Below are positions 1 through 41,200 of a stretch of 64,000 nt of DNA, piece by piece (position 1 is the first letter of the stretch; the number at the start of each line of letters is the position of its first letter). The position numbers and the translations under genes are program-made. Below the pieces are notes generated by a model, which was given only the letters and a program-made list of their open reading frames with translations, was not told the origin of the DNA and did not search any database. This DNA comes from Lota lota (Eukaryota > Chordata > Actinopteri > Gadiformes > Lotidae): assembly GCA_026745465.1 (NCBI GenBank), contig JACYXH010000363.1:2837001-2901000 (forward strand). The letters run 5' to 3'.

Positions 1-271
1 ATGTTTTCCTGGATCAAAACAATCAACTGCCAAATGCTGTTGCAAAATCACATTGGTTTCAATATGCGTGTAATCCTATCGTGTCAGCTTTGCATTTGTT
101 TAAAGGTGCTTTTGAAATGGAGAAAAAAACATTGTGACAGTACAATTTGTGTATATTTTATACTAAAATGATATGCATTATTTTTGTCTTTAATGTTTGT
201 AAAATGCAAGAAGTGGACATGCCAGATTAACTGTTAACTGTTATATTGTGCATAAAGCATTTCTAAATAAA
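1..271 (+). other. Possible 3' UTR end of an upstream gene
   Basis: No coding sequence is visible. The stretch is A/T-rich and ends with a canonical AATAAA hexamer at 266-271, as expected for the 3' end of a plus-strand transcript. In human the gene upstream of LOXL2 on the same strand is ENTPD4, so an entpd4 3' UTR is a reasonable guess. That identification is synteny inference only; no ENTPD4 protein sequence is seen. Confidence 0.3.
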
Positions 272-320
272 TGCTGCCTGCCAGTTTGAGTGTTAAAACG
301 TGTACTTCTGCATTGCTACA

Positions 321-322
<2 letters not shown>

Positions 323-388
<66 letters not shown>
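323..388. repeat. (AT)n microsatellite
   Basis: About 33 uninterrupted AT units just after the putative upstream polyadenylation site. Confidence 0.95.
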
Positions 389-392
<4 letters not shown>

Positions 393-979
393 CTTGTTTC
401 TACTCATTTGTACATACACATTATTCTCAACATGCGCATTAAGTTAGATTCATCCTGAATCATTGGAGCTTTTCATTGCAACAGACAAAGGTCTATCAGG
501 ACTAGTATCTTTTGACAACTAGGTGGACTAACAGGATGCCACTGTCCATCAGGATTATATTTTGACCACTAGGTGGAGTAATAGTATACCATTGCATGCC
601 AGCCAAAGTGGAGAAAACGTCCGGTGTAGGACGTGACCTGTAGGACCCACAAAATAGTTAAATGCAGCTTGATTTAACATATCATGGTTTTGTATTTAAT
701 CATTAAGTAACGTTAATCCACATTGCTGCACGTACTATTAGGTAGGCTGCTTTTATAAGTAGGCTAAAAGCATATTTACCTTTTTTTAATTAAAGTAACC
801 TAATTGAACACATCTCGTTCGCTTCGATCGATCGTTTCAATTAGACGTTTGATAAATTAATTTGAAAGAAAAAAGCAGCGGTGCGTGTAGACGTTAACGC
901 ACCCGACCAGAGCAAAGGTCTACTCACTGAAAGCGTACGGTTTTTTTTCCAACGCCTGCCAATTCGTTGTTTTCGTAAC

Positions 980-1220
980 CCTCTTCCAGGGCGGGGCTAG
1001 GATACAGAGAAGACTGCTGATTGGTGCATCACTGATTCAACGAGTGGGACTGGCGCTTCGTGACAACCCCTTAACCATAAGCTTTAACAGATGAGCACCG
1101 AGTGTGTGCAGACAATCTATTAAAGTGCCTATTTCAAATATCATCCAAGGTACAAAGTAGGCATTGAAGACGGCTTGTTCGCGTCTGAAGACGGCTACAT
1201 CCCATTCTCTGTTTGGCTAA
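980..1220 (+). promoter_or_regulatory. loxl2: Putative loxl2 promoter and 5' UTR exon
   Basis: A GC box (GGGCGGGGC, about 990-998) is followed by an inverted CCAAT box (GATTGG, about 1019-1024). About 200 bp further on, a consensus splice donor GTAAGT starts at 1221. This is the arrangement expected of a TATA-poor promoter with a non-coding first exon ending at 1220. It could be spliced to an acceptor at 3287-3289, 18 nt upstream of the loxl2 start codon. The transcription start is not resolved and no transcript evidence is available. Confidence 0.4.
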
Positions 1221-2219
1221 GTAAGTAGTCTTAGTCCAAGTTCGTGTAACTTTGGATAATTTATGATTCTGTTAATTTCTTTAACGCTTGTCGGAAAAGA
1301 GTAGGGTACAATTTTATGTATGGAAGTATATTTCCATTCCCCTTTCCATTTCCACATTCGATTTCATGCTTATATTGTGAGGCATTCGTTTTGATAATTG
1401 CTATCATTGGTGCATGTTCATTTCAGTGATTCATAGGTAGATGTAGTCAAGTCAATTTGATCCATGTTATAAGTCAACTCCAGAGTAGCATTGGTATCGG
1501 ATGTGCTTATTGCTCAAACTACATTATGTCCAATAAAGAATGAATATAGATATAGATGGTCTTTGCATTTTCCAAGAAATATATATTTATTTATTATTTA
1601 TTTATTTAATATTATTTGTCGTATTTCAGTTTAAATAATGAATTATATAGTTAAAAGATTATAATAAAGAGTGATTAATTAATGTTCTGCGATTAATGAA
1701 TCACTCTTTATCGTTAGTCTCTGTCTTTAATGGTGATGTAGAATACATCTAAGAATATATACAGACAGCCCTAATTCGGTAACGTCTTGTCCCACTATCC
1801 TCATTCCATACCAGTTTTTATAAGTCTCAGTACTGGATTATAAATGTGCTTCTCTTTCTTCAGAAGTGCAGTTCAACCCTGTCAGTTAAATTTGGCCCTA
1901 ACCATGACATCATTTTGAGCACCTTCTCCCCTCTATGACTTTGACCACTGGCTATAATTCCTTTCACTTCCTCCCGTCCCCACCCCTCTACTCCTTTCCC
2001 TGGCTTCATTCCCGCCCGCCTACCCAGATGTTTTCCTCCCGCGGGGGTTTTGGTTCCCTGCATGACACTTTTAAGGGTTGAAATATCGAGGTGAGGAGAA
2101 CATTCCCCTAATTTTCCTATACTGCCCCTGGGCCCTGGTAGACAGAGAGATAAACACAGCCACGTATAGCTGGGACAGCGCCCTTCCCCGGGATTCCACA
2201 TTTGTTCTTCGTTAGGCTG

Positions 2220-2510
2220 TCAGAAAGAGAGAGGGAGAGAGAGAGAGAGAGAACAAGACAGAGACCAAGAGGAAGCGAGAGAGAAAACGAGATGGAGGGA
2301 GAGAAAGGGAGCGAGAGAGTGAGGGAGAGAGAACAAGAGAGGGTGCGAGAGAGAGAGAACAAGAGAGGGAGAGAGAACAAGAGAGAAAGAGAGATAGAGA
2401 ACAAGATAGGGAGAGAGAGAACAAGAGAGGAAGAGATATAGAGAACAAGAGAGGGAGAGAGAGAGAGTGAGAGCCCGAGAGGGAGTGAGAGGGAGAGAGA
2501 AAGAGAGGTA
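2220..2510. repeat. Imperfect GA-rich (GAGAGA/GAACAAGA) repeat
   Basis: Degenerate purine tract with recurring GAGAGAGAACAAGAGAGGGA-like units. Long open frames in it on both strands are artefacts of the repeat. The remaining DNA between 1221 and 3289 shows nothing else recognisable apart from AT-rich sequence. Confidence 0.9.
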
Positions 2511-3307
2511 ATGAGAGTTATGATGTATCTTATTTAACTTTTTGTGCTTTAGCAATGTAAATGTTTTGTTTTCCATGGGAATAAGCCCTTTGCATCTTGA
2601 ATCTGAGAGAGAGGGAAAGAACAAGAGAGAGATAGAGGCGACATACAGACAGAAAGAGAGTTAGGAGAGACGCTCCCCAGTCTATCCCTTGGACTCACCA
2701 GTATTTCATCTTTCTCTTTCTCTACACCTTCTCCCCTTTTAATTTGTCTTTATCCATGTAGCTTTCATTCACTGGCATCCCAGACACGCTGGCTCTGCAG
2801 TTGAAAGTCTGGACTATTCTGTGGCTTGTGACTGTTGACCTTGTACAGCGGTTGTGTTCAGTGGCAGAGAAAGGCCAAACGAGACTGGTGCCTGCTAGCT
2901 GAATGTACGCATCTTTCTACAGAAATCACCAATGAGCTCACAATCTGGCCTTGTCTGCCATATGCTGCTGTACCGCAAATTGCTACCTGCCTTTGCCGAC
3001 ACTGAAAGAAAAAAAACCTTTATCCCTTTAAAATTGCTATGCATTTTAGGTTAAGTTAGTTTAGGTCACTGTAAAATGCTTTGATATCTAGGTCCTCTTC
3101 CACAAAATGGAGCACACTGCAGACATACAATAAATAGCATTGAAATAGCACTTATAAGTAAGTGCAGTAGAGTAGAGTCGAATAGAGTATAATAGAGAAG
3201 AGTTGTATTAAGCTACCAGCCTACCACATGACGAAAACGTGTTGACCAACACCCTTGTTCATCATGTCCTGTCAGGGGGTTTCTGTCAGGAGTGTCTTCC
3301 CTGCATC

Positions 3308-31402
<28,095 letters not shown>

Positions 31403-31510
31403 ACCAAGGAGAACGGACAAACAGACAAAAACAGCAACCGAAGACTAGGAACAGGACCACGCTGGGGCAGCTAGACCGCAGGAACACTTGAAAACCACTA
31501 GAGGGAGCTG

Positions 31511-31546
<36 letters not shown>

Positions 31547-32621
31547 AGCTACCTTCTGCTTGGTTGTGCATCTTTGGCCTCAGTTCCACCTCTGAGAAAT
31601 GGAGGATGAACCAGCGGATGAGCTGCTAGCTTCATATTGGAAATAACGATTTTTGACCATGCACGCATACACAAAATTGTGCTTTTATCTTATTTTCTCT
31701 ACACTGCTCCCACTGAACTGTACGGAGTGATGTGGTGCTCGTTTCCAGTCAAACCAAATCACTTCATAGTCCCAATTTCAATCAAGCCAATTTACAAGTC
31801 GTTATGCTTCATAACAACAAATACCATATATTTGCACTCGTTTTATGTTCAGAATTTGTGCAGTGTGACATTTTGTGATGTATCCATGGGAAATAAGTAG
31901 GTGATGGATATATATATATATAAATCTATATATAGATATGGGAACATCAATTCAATTGATTATCTTAAATGACGAGGACTATAGTATGCAATTTTGATAC
32001 GCAAATCCACAAACATCAAGCCAAAGCATGCAGGAATGTGTAGTGACCATGTTCATTCAAATTTCAAAACAGTCCAGTAATTTCCAAAAATAATCCCTGA
32101 GAATACGATGGTGCAAGGCACCTATTGTTATTGCCAGTTTTATTATTCCACCATATTCGCTAGTTTTAATTGTAATTTAAGTTATCAAATTATATCCAAT
32201 GGTGGATTTTACATGGGGTACATTTGACTTGTATCATTGCTGTCTAGGTATCTTTCTAAATTGAAACATCTGAAAAGTGTCCATGGGTTTGACTTTCCAT
32301 CCCATGCACGCTGCCCATTGAAACACTTGTTTTCTCTTCTTTTGTAAAAGTACAATACTTTTCATCTTAATGTGCCTCCCATCCCCGTGGTTTTTCTTTA
32401 AAGTCTACATTTTGTTAAATTATTGGAGTCAGGGACGTTGGTGCCATATGTCAGATGTACTGTAAAATAGTTTGTGAAAATGCATTGTTTATGTAAGTCT
32501 ATTTGGTGGTGTGGCGACTCCAGGGAACCCCTTATTGTGCAAGTGTACATTTTACTAGCTGGGTGAGATTGTTATGGATGCATTGTGGGAAATGTGGGAG
32601 AACATTACATTTGTAAATAAA
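31403..32621 (+). other. loxl2: loxl2 3' UTR with poly(A) signal
   Basis: After the TAG at 31400-31402 comes non-coding sequence with a C35 run (31512-31546). It ends at a canonical AATAAA (32616-32621). No earlier AATAAA stood out. The 1.2 kb 3' UTR is inferred. Confidence 0.5.
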
Positions 32622-32794
32622 TAAGCAGACAAAGCAGATCTCAAGTTACTGTGAGGACATTATTCCTTACTAGATGCACCAATTTTTTTAACTATTGTCT
32701 GCATTGAGTCAACGGTTTACCTCCTGCCATTTGTGTGCTTGTCAAATGTGAAAATTGGAAGATTCTCGTTTTTGGTCAAACTGGCAAACAGCTT

Positions 32795-33384
32795 GATAAG
32801 CCTTTCACACATGCTACGAAAGTTGGACATTCTCCGGATAATCCCTGTGTGCGTGAACAAAAAAAAGTCAGAATCCACCCCTCCAGAGTTTAACCTACCA
32901 GGCCCCTAGTCTAAAAACCGGAGAATCAGTGAGCCGGAGAATTCACAATGAGCGTGTGGGCGTGTTGCTGACGTTTATCGTGCGACTGGCGCGAAACCGG
33001 GAGCACGGAGTGCAACGGCTTCGTACTTTTCTCTTCTTGCCTGTATTTTGCTTTCCACTCTTGATATTGCAGATACGTCTAAATAAATGCAGTATTGATA
33101 TTGCTGCAAAAAGTCAGCATTACGGGGTTGGTAGCCTCACCCGCCATCTTCGATGTGTTGTAAACTAAACACTGCGACTCCCGCTGCATACTTTTTGCAT
33201 TACGTCCTGCCTCCTACACGCTCTACCCAGGCGCTGCCCCTTGCCTTAAGTATACGGAGTATCTCCAATATGTGTGAACACGTCTGATGCGGCTTATCTC
33301 CTGTTGTGTGTTGCATGTGTGAAAGGGCAACTCCTGATCATCCCCGGCCCTGATTCTCTGGAGTTCATGTGTGAAAGGCCTATC
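32795..33384. mobile_element. TIR element between the convergent loxl2 and r3hcc1 3' ends
   Basis: The left end GATAAGCCTTTCACACATG matches the right end CATGTGTGAAAGGCCTATC inverted, 18 of 19 positions. It is about 590 bp, with no transposase visible. It fills almost all of the intergenic space between the two genes. Confidence 0.65.
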
Positions 33385-33443
33385 GAGATGAGTTGAGATT
33401 AGGCTGTCAACCTGTTAGTCCGCAAGGATCTCTGTGCTCCTCT

Positions 33444-36400
33444 TCAGTAACGCTTGACCCGTCCTCTTTGTAGCCCCAGAGCCCTGGTGACCATGCGCCT
33501 GGCAACAGCTGAGTCAGTCTTGGGACGCTCCTTCAATGGCTGAATGAACTCTTGGGAGAGACAAACACTACCGAATTAGGCAACACTTTATAATAACGTT
33601 GATTCAGTCATTTATAAGCCTTTGATTAATGATGGCTTATTAATAAAACTGTAATATACATTTATAGATGATAAGCCAACCAGCCTAGCCAGTGGTTTGT
33701 ACCAACTAGTAGGCTGATCTATCCATCATACATCTGGGGGGACAATCCTGTTTCTGATGTCACTAGAGGGTCGATTTTGATATGGCTTGTAATTGCTAAT
33801 CAACATCACACCTGGTTGTAAAATAGGGGCCCTTTAACATGGCACTTATTAATCATCGATAAATATATTTTAATGTTCCATTAATGATGAGTTCATTAAC
33901 TAAAGGCTTGTAAATGAGTTATGACTGAATTTTATTATAAGGTGTTATTGAGAATTACACCAATGTAGGATTCTCCAGACCGATGGCTAAACCACAACAA
34001 AACAAAATGACAAAACAAGCTGGAGTAGTTGGTACTGCCCTTTACATTAATTAGAATTTGACTTAGCCTTATCGTTTATATGTACTAAAGGAAGGGATGA
34101 ATTGATATAGTGGCCAATATTAACTAGTTTTTTTGTGCTCCAACATTTAAAATATTTAATGTTTGTCCCGCGCAGCCACGTTAAAAACCGACGTCTTTGA
34201 CATCATGGACAAGAAAATTATCAAATGACGATCAAAATATTCCCATCAGTGCATCCTTGAATATTTAGAGATCTCAAAAAGCCATCCCATCTACCATTCA
34301 AATGCACCCATGTGGAGACAGCATCGCTGTCACCACACTGCTATCGCCTGCGTTACCTGCTCTCTGGCTGGCTTTGGCTTTGGATTGTTGGCTCGCCCGT
34401 GAGAGTGTGCGCGTCTTCAGGAGCGGGTGGTGGATGGTGAGGGCATGGTGTGCTAGGACAGAGTGCAAGACACTTGAGTCTATTGGGAGCCATACATATA
34501 TATAAAGCAGGCTGAGGCCCACAACATAGTCTACATCTCACACAGATCTGGTTTTTGTCAAGCAGTGTGAACAGGTCTACACTTCATTCATGGCAAAAAA
34601 TATTGGTTGTCCTGAGAAAGTGTTCATAGAGGGGAACCTACCTGCAGTCTCACTGGAGAAAACAGCCAGGGCATGCGTGTTGTCCACCCATGTAATTTTC
34701 ATTCCTCCATCACTGGACGAAACCACGAGAAAAGGGAACATCTTAAATGTACACCGGTCTTAACATGGGTTTTATAAATTGGGATAAATAATTAGCTTAC
34801 GGATAAATACAGCCAACAATGTACATCCTTTTAAGAAGCTACTAGTTTGTTTCTGCATATATCCGAGCTCGGCTAATGGTAACGTTGGACTGGGAACTTG
34901 AATGAAGGTTTTGAACCCTCTTACCTGTAATCTGTGAAGGCATCCATCAGGTCATCTGTCTTGAACATGGCCGGGAAGCCGTAGAGCTCGATCACATGGC
35001 CGAATTCACTAGTATTTATCAACACGTTCTCAAAGACAGAGTAGTCATTATGGGCATACTCAATGACCACCCCATCAGTCTCCTTCAGCCCTGCGGAAAT
35101 CTGATTGAGACAGAGAATCCTACTCATTACAAGTAGAATGTCTACACACTAAAACAAACTTCAATGCTTTTGAACTTGTTTATTCTATTAAACCGTTTAC
35201 GTTTAAAATTGCCAACTGATAACTCTCAAAGACAACATCATTCACTAAAAAGATCATAATGCAACGGCGTGTAACTCTACTGTACCTCATCGGTTAATTT
35301 TGTTGTAAACGTGCTCATGTCTTCAGTCAGGTTGATATCACAGGGGCTGGCCATTTCCTTCCCCCTTTCCTCTTTATCACACCCTTCGGCCTCTTCATCC
35401 AGCTTCGGCTTTTGCCCCCATCTGCCCTGATCCAGGGACATGTCAGTGAAGTTGGACAGCGTCTGCTCAAAAGAAAAGGGCCTTGTGCAGGGATCAATCT
35501 TCCGCACCTCGGGTAGTGCTGCCTTGAAGTCCTCCAATGGGCTGTTGAAATCATCACCATGGGCACCGTTGTGGGGCGTACTGGAGACATGAGAGGCCAT
35601 CGCGGCCCCGGCTGTGTCAGTCAAAAGTTGGGATTCCGATGTGATACTGCAGGAGCTCCAACTGGGCGGCTCCGGGCCTCTGGCAGGTGCTGGTGGGTGT
35701 TGTGGGAAGGACCATCGCTGTCGGGCTGCTTGGGGCGTATAGAGAGCCCTGTCGGGTCGCTTGGAGGCTCTGGTTCGTCCGAGGCCACGAAATCTGGCCG
35801 TGGGATTAACGTGGGCTATATCTATATGTCCTCTGTTCCTTGGCGTTAGAGCTGCCTCACCCACAGAACAGCTGGGGTTATTCTCTGGGTCACCATCATC
35901 TTTTACATGGCCCCTATAGAGTTCACAGTGAAAACACAGAATTAGACAAATTCAATTAAAATGGATCCATAGAGTTCAGAAACAGTATTTAAACAAAAAG
36001 ATGAAAAGCCAAATGCATATTAGCACATATTTTACATAACATAATAGTGAAACAAACACATTTACTTAGTATGTTAGCATTTGAATACCGTAGCTCTGAA
36101 AAGCACACCACCACCCTACGACTCCAGTCCTCCCCTACTGAGAAGGTGGCCAATTCTGAGTGGGACTCGGTCGTCTTGTGGATCAAAAAGCGTAGTCGGC
36201 TTGGCAAAGGTGGAAACACCAAGACACTGACAGGAGACAAACAAGCTGGATGTAAACCCGCATTTATATACAGGTCTTCTCAACGTATGTGTTTCTGCTT
36301 TTCATCATTTGATGATCTAGCTATGTTTAAATATATTATCGTATGAACTCACCTTTTTCGGTCATGCCTCTGTTGGTACCGATCAAGTTCATCCAGCACA

Positions 36401-36448
36401 AGGTGCACAAAGCCACTCTCTTGCTTCGGGAGAAAACAGCCATCAAAA
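33444..36448 (-). CDS. r3hcc1: R3H domain and coiled-coil containing protein 1, first exon not found
   Basis: The function is poorly known; the family carries an R3H single-stranded nucleic-acid-binding motif and a C-terminal RRM-like region. Minus-strand exons with compatible phases: 36448-36353, 36226-36089, 35913-35286, 35100-34925, 34712-34642, 34479-34357, 33550-33444 (stop TGA). Similarity to human R3HCC1 is clear in FDGCFLPKQESGFVHLVLDE, in LVFPPLPSRLRFLIHKTTES (the R3H motif R-F-L-I-H), in GHVIELYGFPAMFKTDDLMD, in MKITWVDNTHALAVFSS, and in ERPKTDSAVARRMVTRALGL at the C-terminus. The long middle exon is low-complexity and poorly conserved. The first visible exon starts two bases into a codon, so an upstream exon carrying the ATG is missing; none is recognised up to about 36.75 kb. 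It is convergent with loxl2, as expected from the human LOXL2-R3HCC1 neighbourhood. Confidence 0.88.
33581..33950. mobile_element. TIR element in the last r3hcc1 intron
   Basis: CAACACTTTATAATAACGTT at the left, followed by GATTCAGTCATTTATAAGCC, is mirrored at the right by GGCTTGTAAATGAGTTATGA and then CTGAATTTTATTATAAGGTG. The ends are imperfect inverted repeats of roughly 45 bp. No open frame is present. Confidence 0.65.
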
Positions 36449-36939
36449 CTGGGAAACGCCAGGGTAACGTTAGAGAATTAGTTATCCAATTATAACGATT
36501 TAATAAATAACATACAGCAACGTAAGTTCTTGGACGAAATCACGTTTAACACATCACTATCAGTAAAGCACATGTACATAGTTATGTGAGGTTATCTGAT
36601 ATCGACCGCATAAGTTAGGTGAACTGAGCACTTTGCTGACGGACAGGCTAACCGAGGCGACTTCTTCTAGTTTCACACTGAATGATTCGCATCGAGGGCG
36701 CTCCCTATTGGGCAAAACGTGGTACAACATGGACTATGTTGTGCTGCAGTTCGCTTTATACTTTTAGGTGTATTGCTAGAACTAGGCCATTTGGCCTAAA
36801 GTAAGAAACCTTCAAGAGCCAGCGAACCCACTGTTTCAGCTGGAATTCGATCAGATTTAAAGAAATGCGTTTTTGGTTGAGAGTTCTAGGTGAGGATGGG
36901 GCGTGTTAAGACCTACGGCAATTTGATATTTTAGTAACG
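36449..36939 (-). promoter_or_regulatory. Putative r3hcc1 5' region
   Basis: The missing r3hcc1 start exon and promoter should lie here. A minus-strand CCAAT-like motif (GCCCAATAGG) is at about 36709-36718. No exon can be defined with confidence. Confidence 0.3.
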
Positions 36940-37380
36940 TTAGTCATGTATGATGGTGAGCGACGTTGTATATGAAATGCGGCAGTCTCCGTGGCGTAAT
37001 AAACTCCATGCTCTGGACACTACGCTGACAGACACAGCAAACCTTCTTGCCACAGCTCGCATTGATGTGCCATCCTGGATGAGCTGCACTACCTGAGCCA
37101 CTTGTGTGGGTTGTAGACTCGGTCTCATGCTATCACTAGAGTGAAAGCACCGCTTTCTGAGAAGTGGTCTGTGGTCACCACCTGCAGAACCACTCCTTTA
37201 TTGGGGGTTTCTTGCTAATTGCCTATAATTTCCACCTGTTGTCTATTCCATTTGCACAACAGCATGTGAAATGTATTGTCAGTGTTGCTTCCTAAGTGGA
37301 CAGTTTGATTTCACAGAAGTGTGATTGACGTGGAGTTACATTGTGTTGTTAAAGTGTTCCCTTTATTATTTTGAGCAGTT
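36940..37380 (-). mobile_element. Degenerate Tc1-like transposon remnant
   Basis: A minus-strand frame beginning at 37128 reads [20 protein letters not shown], then [20 protein letters not shown], and breaks off about 50 residues in. This is the N-terminal helix-turn-helix of a Tc1-family transposase (R-x-FxVSxSVVSRxW pattern). The 250 bp before that start (37130-37380) has the look of a fish Tc1-like 5' end. The catalytic DDE part is missing, so it is dead. Confidence 0.65.
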
Positions 37381-37445
37381 TAGTTTCTTTCCAATAGTGA
37401 AAGTCGAACAATGAATGAGCAACTGAAGCAGCCACATTTGACAGT

Positions 37446-37451
37446 TTTATT
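37446..37451 (-). terminator. rplp0: rplp0 poly(A) signal
   Basis: AATAAA on the minus strand, 42 bases after the rplp0 stop codon, giving the very short 3' UTR usual for ribosomal protein genes. Confidence 0.85.
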
Positions 37452-37492
37452 GAATCAGGGTGGTGATTGATTCATCCGGTCACTATAGTTGT

Positions 37493-39919
<2,427 letters not shown>

Positions 39920-40278
39920 CTTTGCAGTGCTTCCAAGGATCGCTTAACAGCTGGTTTAAAGACAAGGTTGGTATCTGCAATGGAATGGCACATGTTAAGT
40001 TATACTTCACACGCAAGTCAATTAACATGCCGATTGGCGTTGGAACCAACGGCCAAGACGTGTAGGCCACGAGCACATGTTTATAGCTTATATGCTATGC
40101 TAGTTAGCGCACAACTATACAGGCGAGGCCCGATTAGAAAACTATGGAAACTCTAGCGCCTAGGCAAACAAAACGGACGCCTCTAACACCCGTACGTTTG
40201 AATATAACAAGTACAAGTGCGAGCTTTTTCTAACGTTGCCATAAAAGTAAACCATGAGGTAAAGGTAATTGTGAGTAC

Positions 40279-40320
40279 CTCGCGATAGGGTCGCGTGAAG
40301 AGAGAGAACAAAAGCGGAAG
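40279..40320 (-). promoter_or_regulatory. rplp0: rplp0 non-coding exon 1 with 5' TOP tract and upstream TATA-like box
   Basis: On the minus strand the sequence CTTCCGCTTTTGTTCTCTCT begins at 40320, a pyrimidine-rich start typical of 5' TOP ribosomal-protein mRNAs that are translationally controlled by mTOR/LARP1. A TATA-like TTTATATT lies just upstream (40327-40334). The exon ends at 40279 before the donor GTACTC. An acceptor at 39975-39977 gives a 5' UTR continuation from 39974 to the ATG at 39919. The start point is inferred. Confidence 0.6.
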
Positions 40321-40929
40321 CACCAGGAATATAAAGACCCGACATAACCAATCACGATGCAGTAGTGGGCGTCCTTACACAGTCCATTGGAAGGATAATC
40401 TATCAATCATTCACATTGGCCCTTAATTTCAAATGCAGGAAAACGTTATTCTTTATTCATATTATTTACAGTATGCTGTATTGTGTGTAGATCTTTGAGT
40501 GCTTCAATTTGCGAGATTAAATGTAGGTAATGAAACGCCTATGCAAATAAAGTTTACAAAAGAAAATGGTCTCTACCCACACACTTATTTAGGTCAGTCA
40601 GTAGATTGTAAAGCTGATATGAAAAGAAAACACAAAACAGGTTATGTACACAGGACATAATTGTGCACTGTATTAAATGGGAAAACACCCAACAGGGACA
40701 TGCACATATTGCTGTGAAGCGGAGACAGTTGCACACGTTCTAGACTCGAATTATGCAGGGACTTAACTGGGGAAGGGACAAGACCCCTTGCATAGAACAC
40801 AATGCTATGACAGTTTAAGGTCTTCATGGTCAGCATGCAAAATGATTATAAATGTCATAAAATCACCAAAGAAACAGAACAGCAGAATTTATATATAACC
40901 ATATATATATAAAGCCAGACTGCTTATAT

Positions 40930-41010
40930 TCTCCAGTCCAGTTGGTGGCGGTAATGCACGATGAAGCTGTTTTGACAACCGTCAACAAATGACAAGAAGA
41001 AATAGCAGGT
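40930..41010 (+). repeat. Short dispersed repeat (GTTGGTGGCGGTAATGCAC...)
   Basis: GTTGGTGGCGGTAATGCACG followed by CAACCGTCAACAAATGACAAGAAGAA resembles a short sequence I associate with promoters of many vertebrate genes. Family membership is from memory. It lies about 200 bp upstream of the F-box start codon. The 40321-41200 interval otherwise holds nothing recognised. Confidence 0.35.
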
Positions 41011-41200
41011 AGCGGTTAACGCTGCTAGTATGAAACAGTTGCGACGTGCAATCAGAAGAAACTAATGGATTTAAAATATATTTAAAGCAAACCAACACAT
41101 CGGTTAATGAATGATGACAATGATCAAGAACACGACGAAGGAGTGATTATCAGTTACCAACGCGTGCGTTGACAAGTCCAATGTTTTGGACTCTGGCGTA

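Noticed and set aside
2117..2624. Several overlapping frames of 78-134 codons, Ser/Leu- or Arg/Glu-rich
   Set aside because: They come from an imperfect GA-rich repeat, with no splice context or domain.
35559..35849. 96-codon plus-strand frame and other frames opposite the r3hcc1 middle exon
   Set aside because: Shadow of the minus-strand r3hcc1 exon, which has conserved flanking exons and matching phases.
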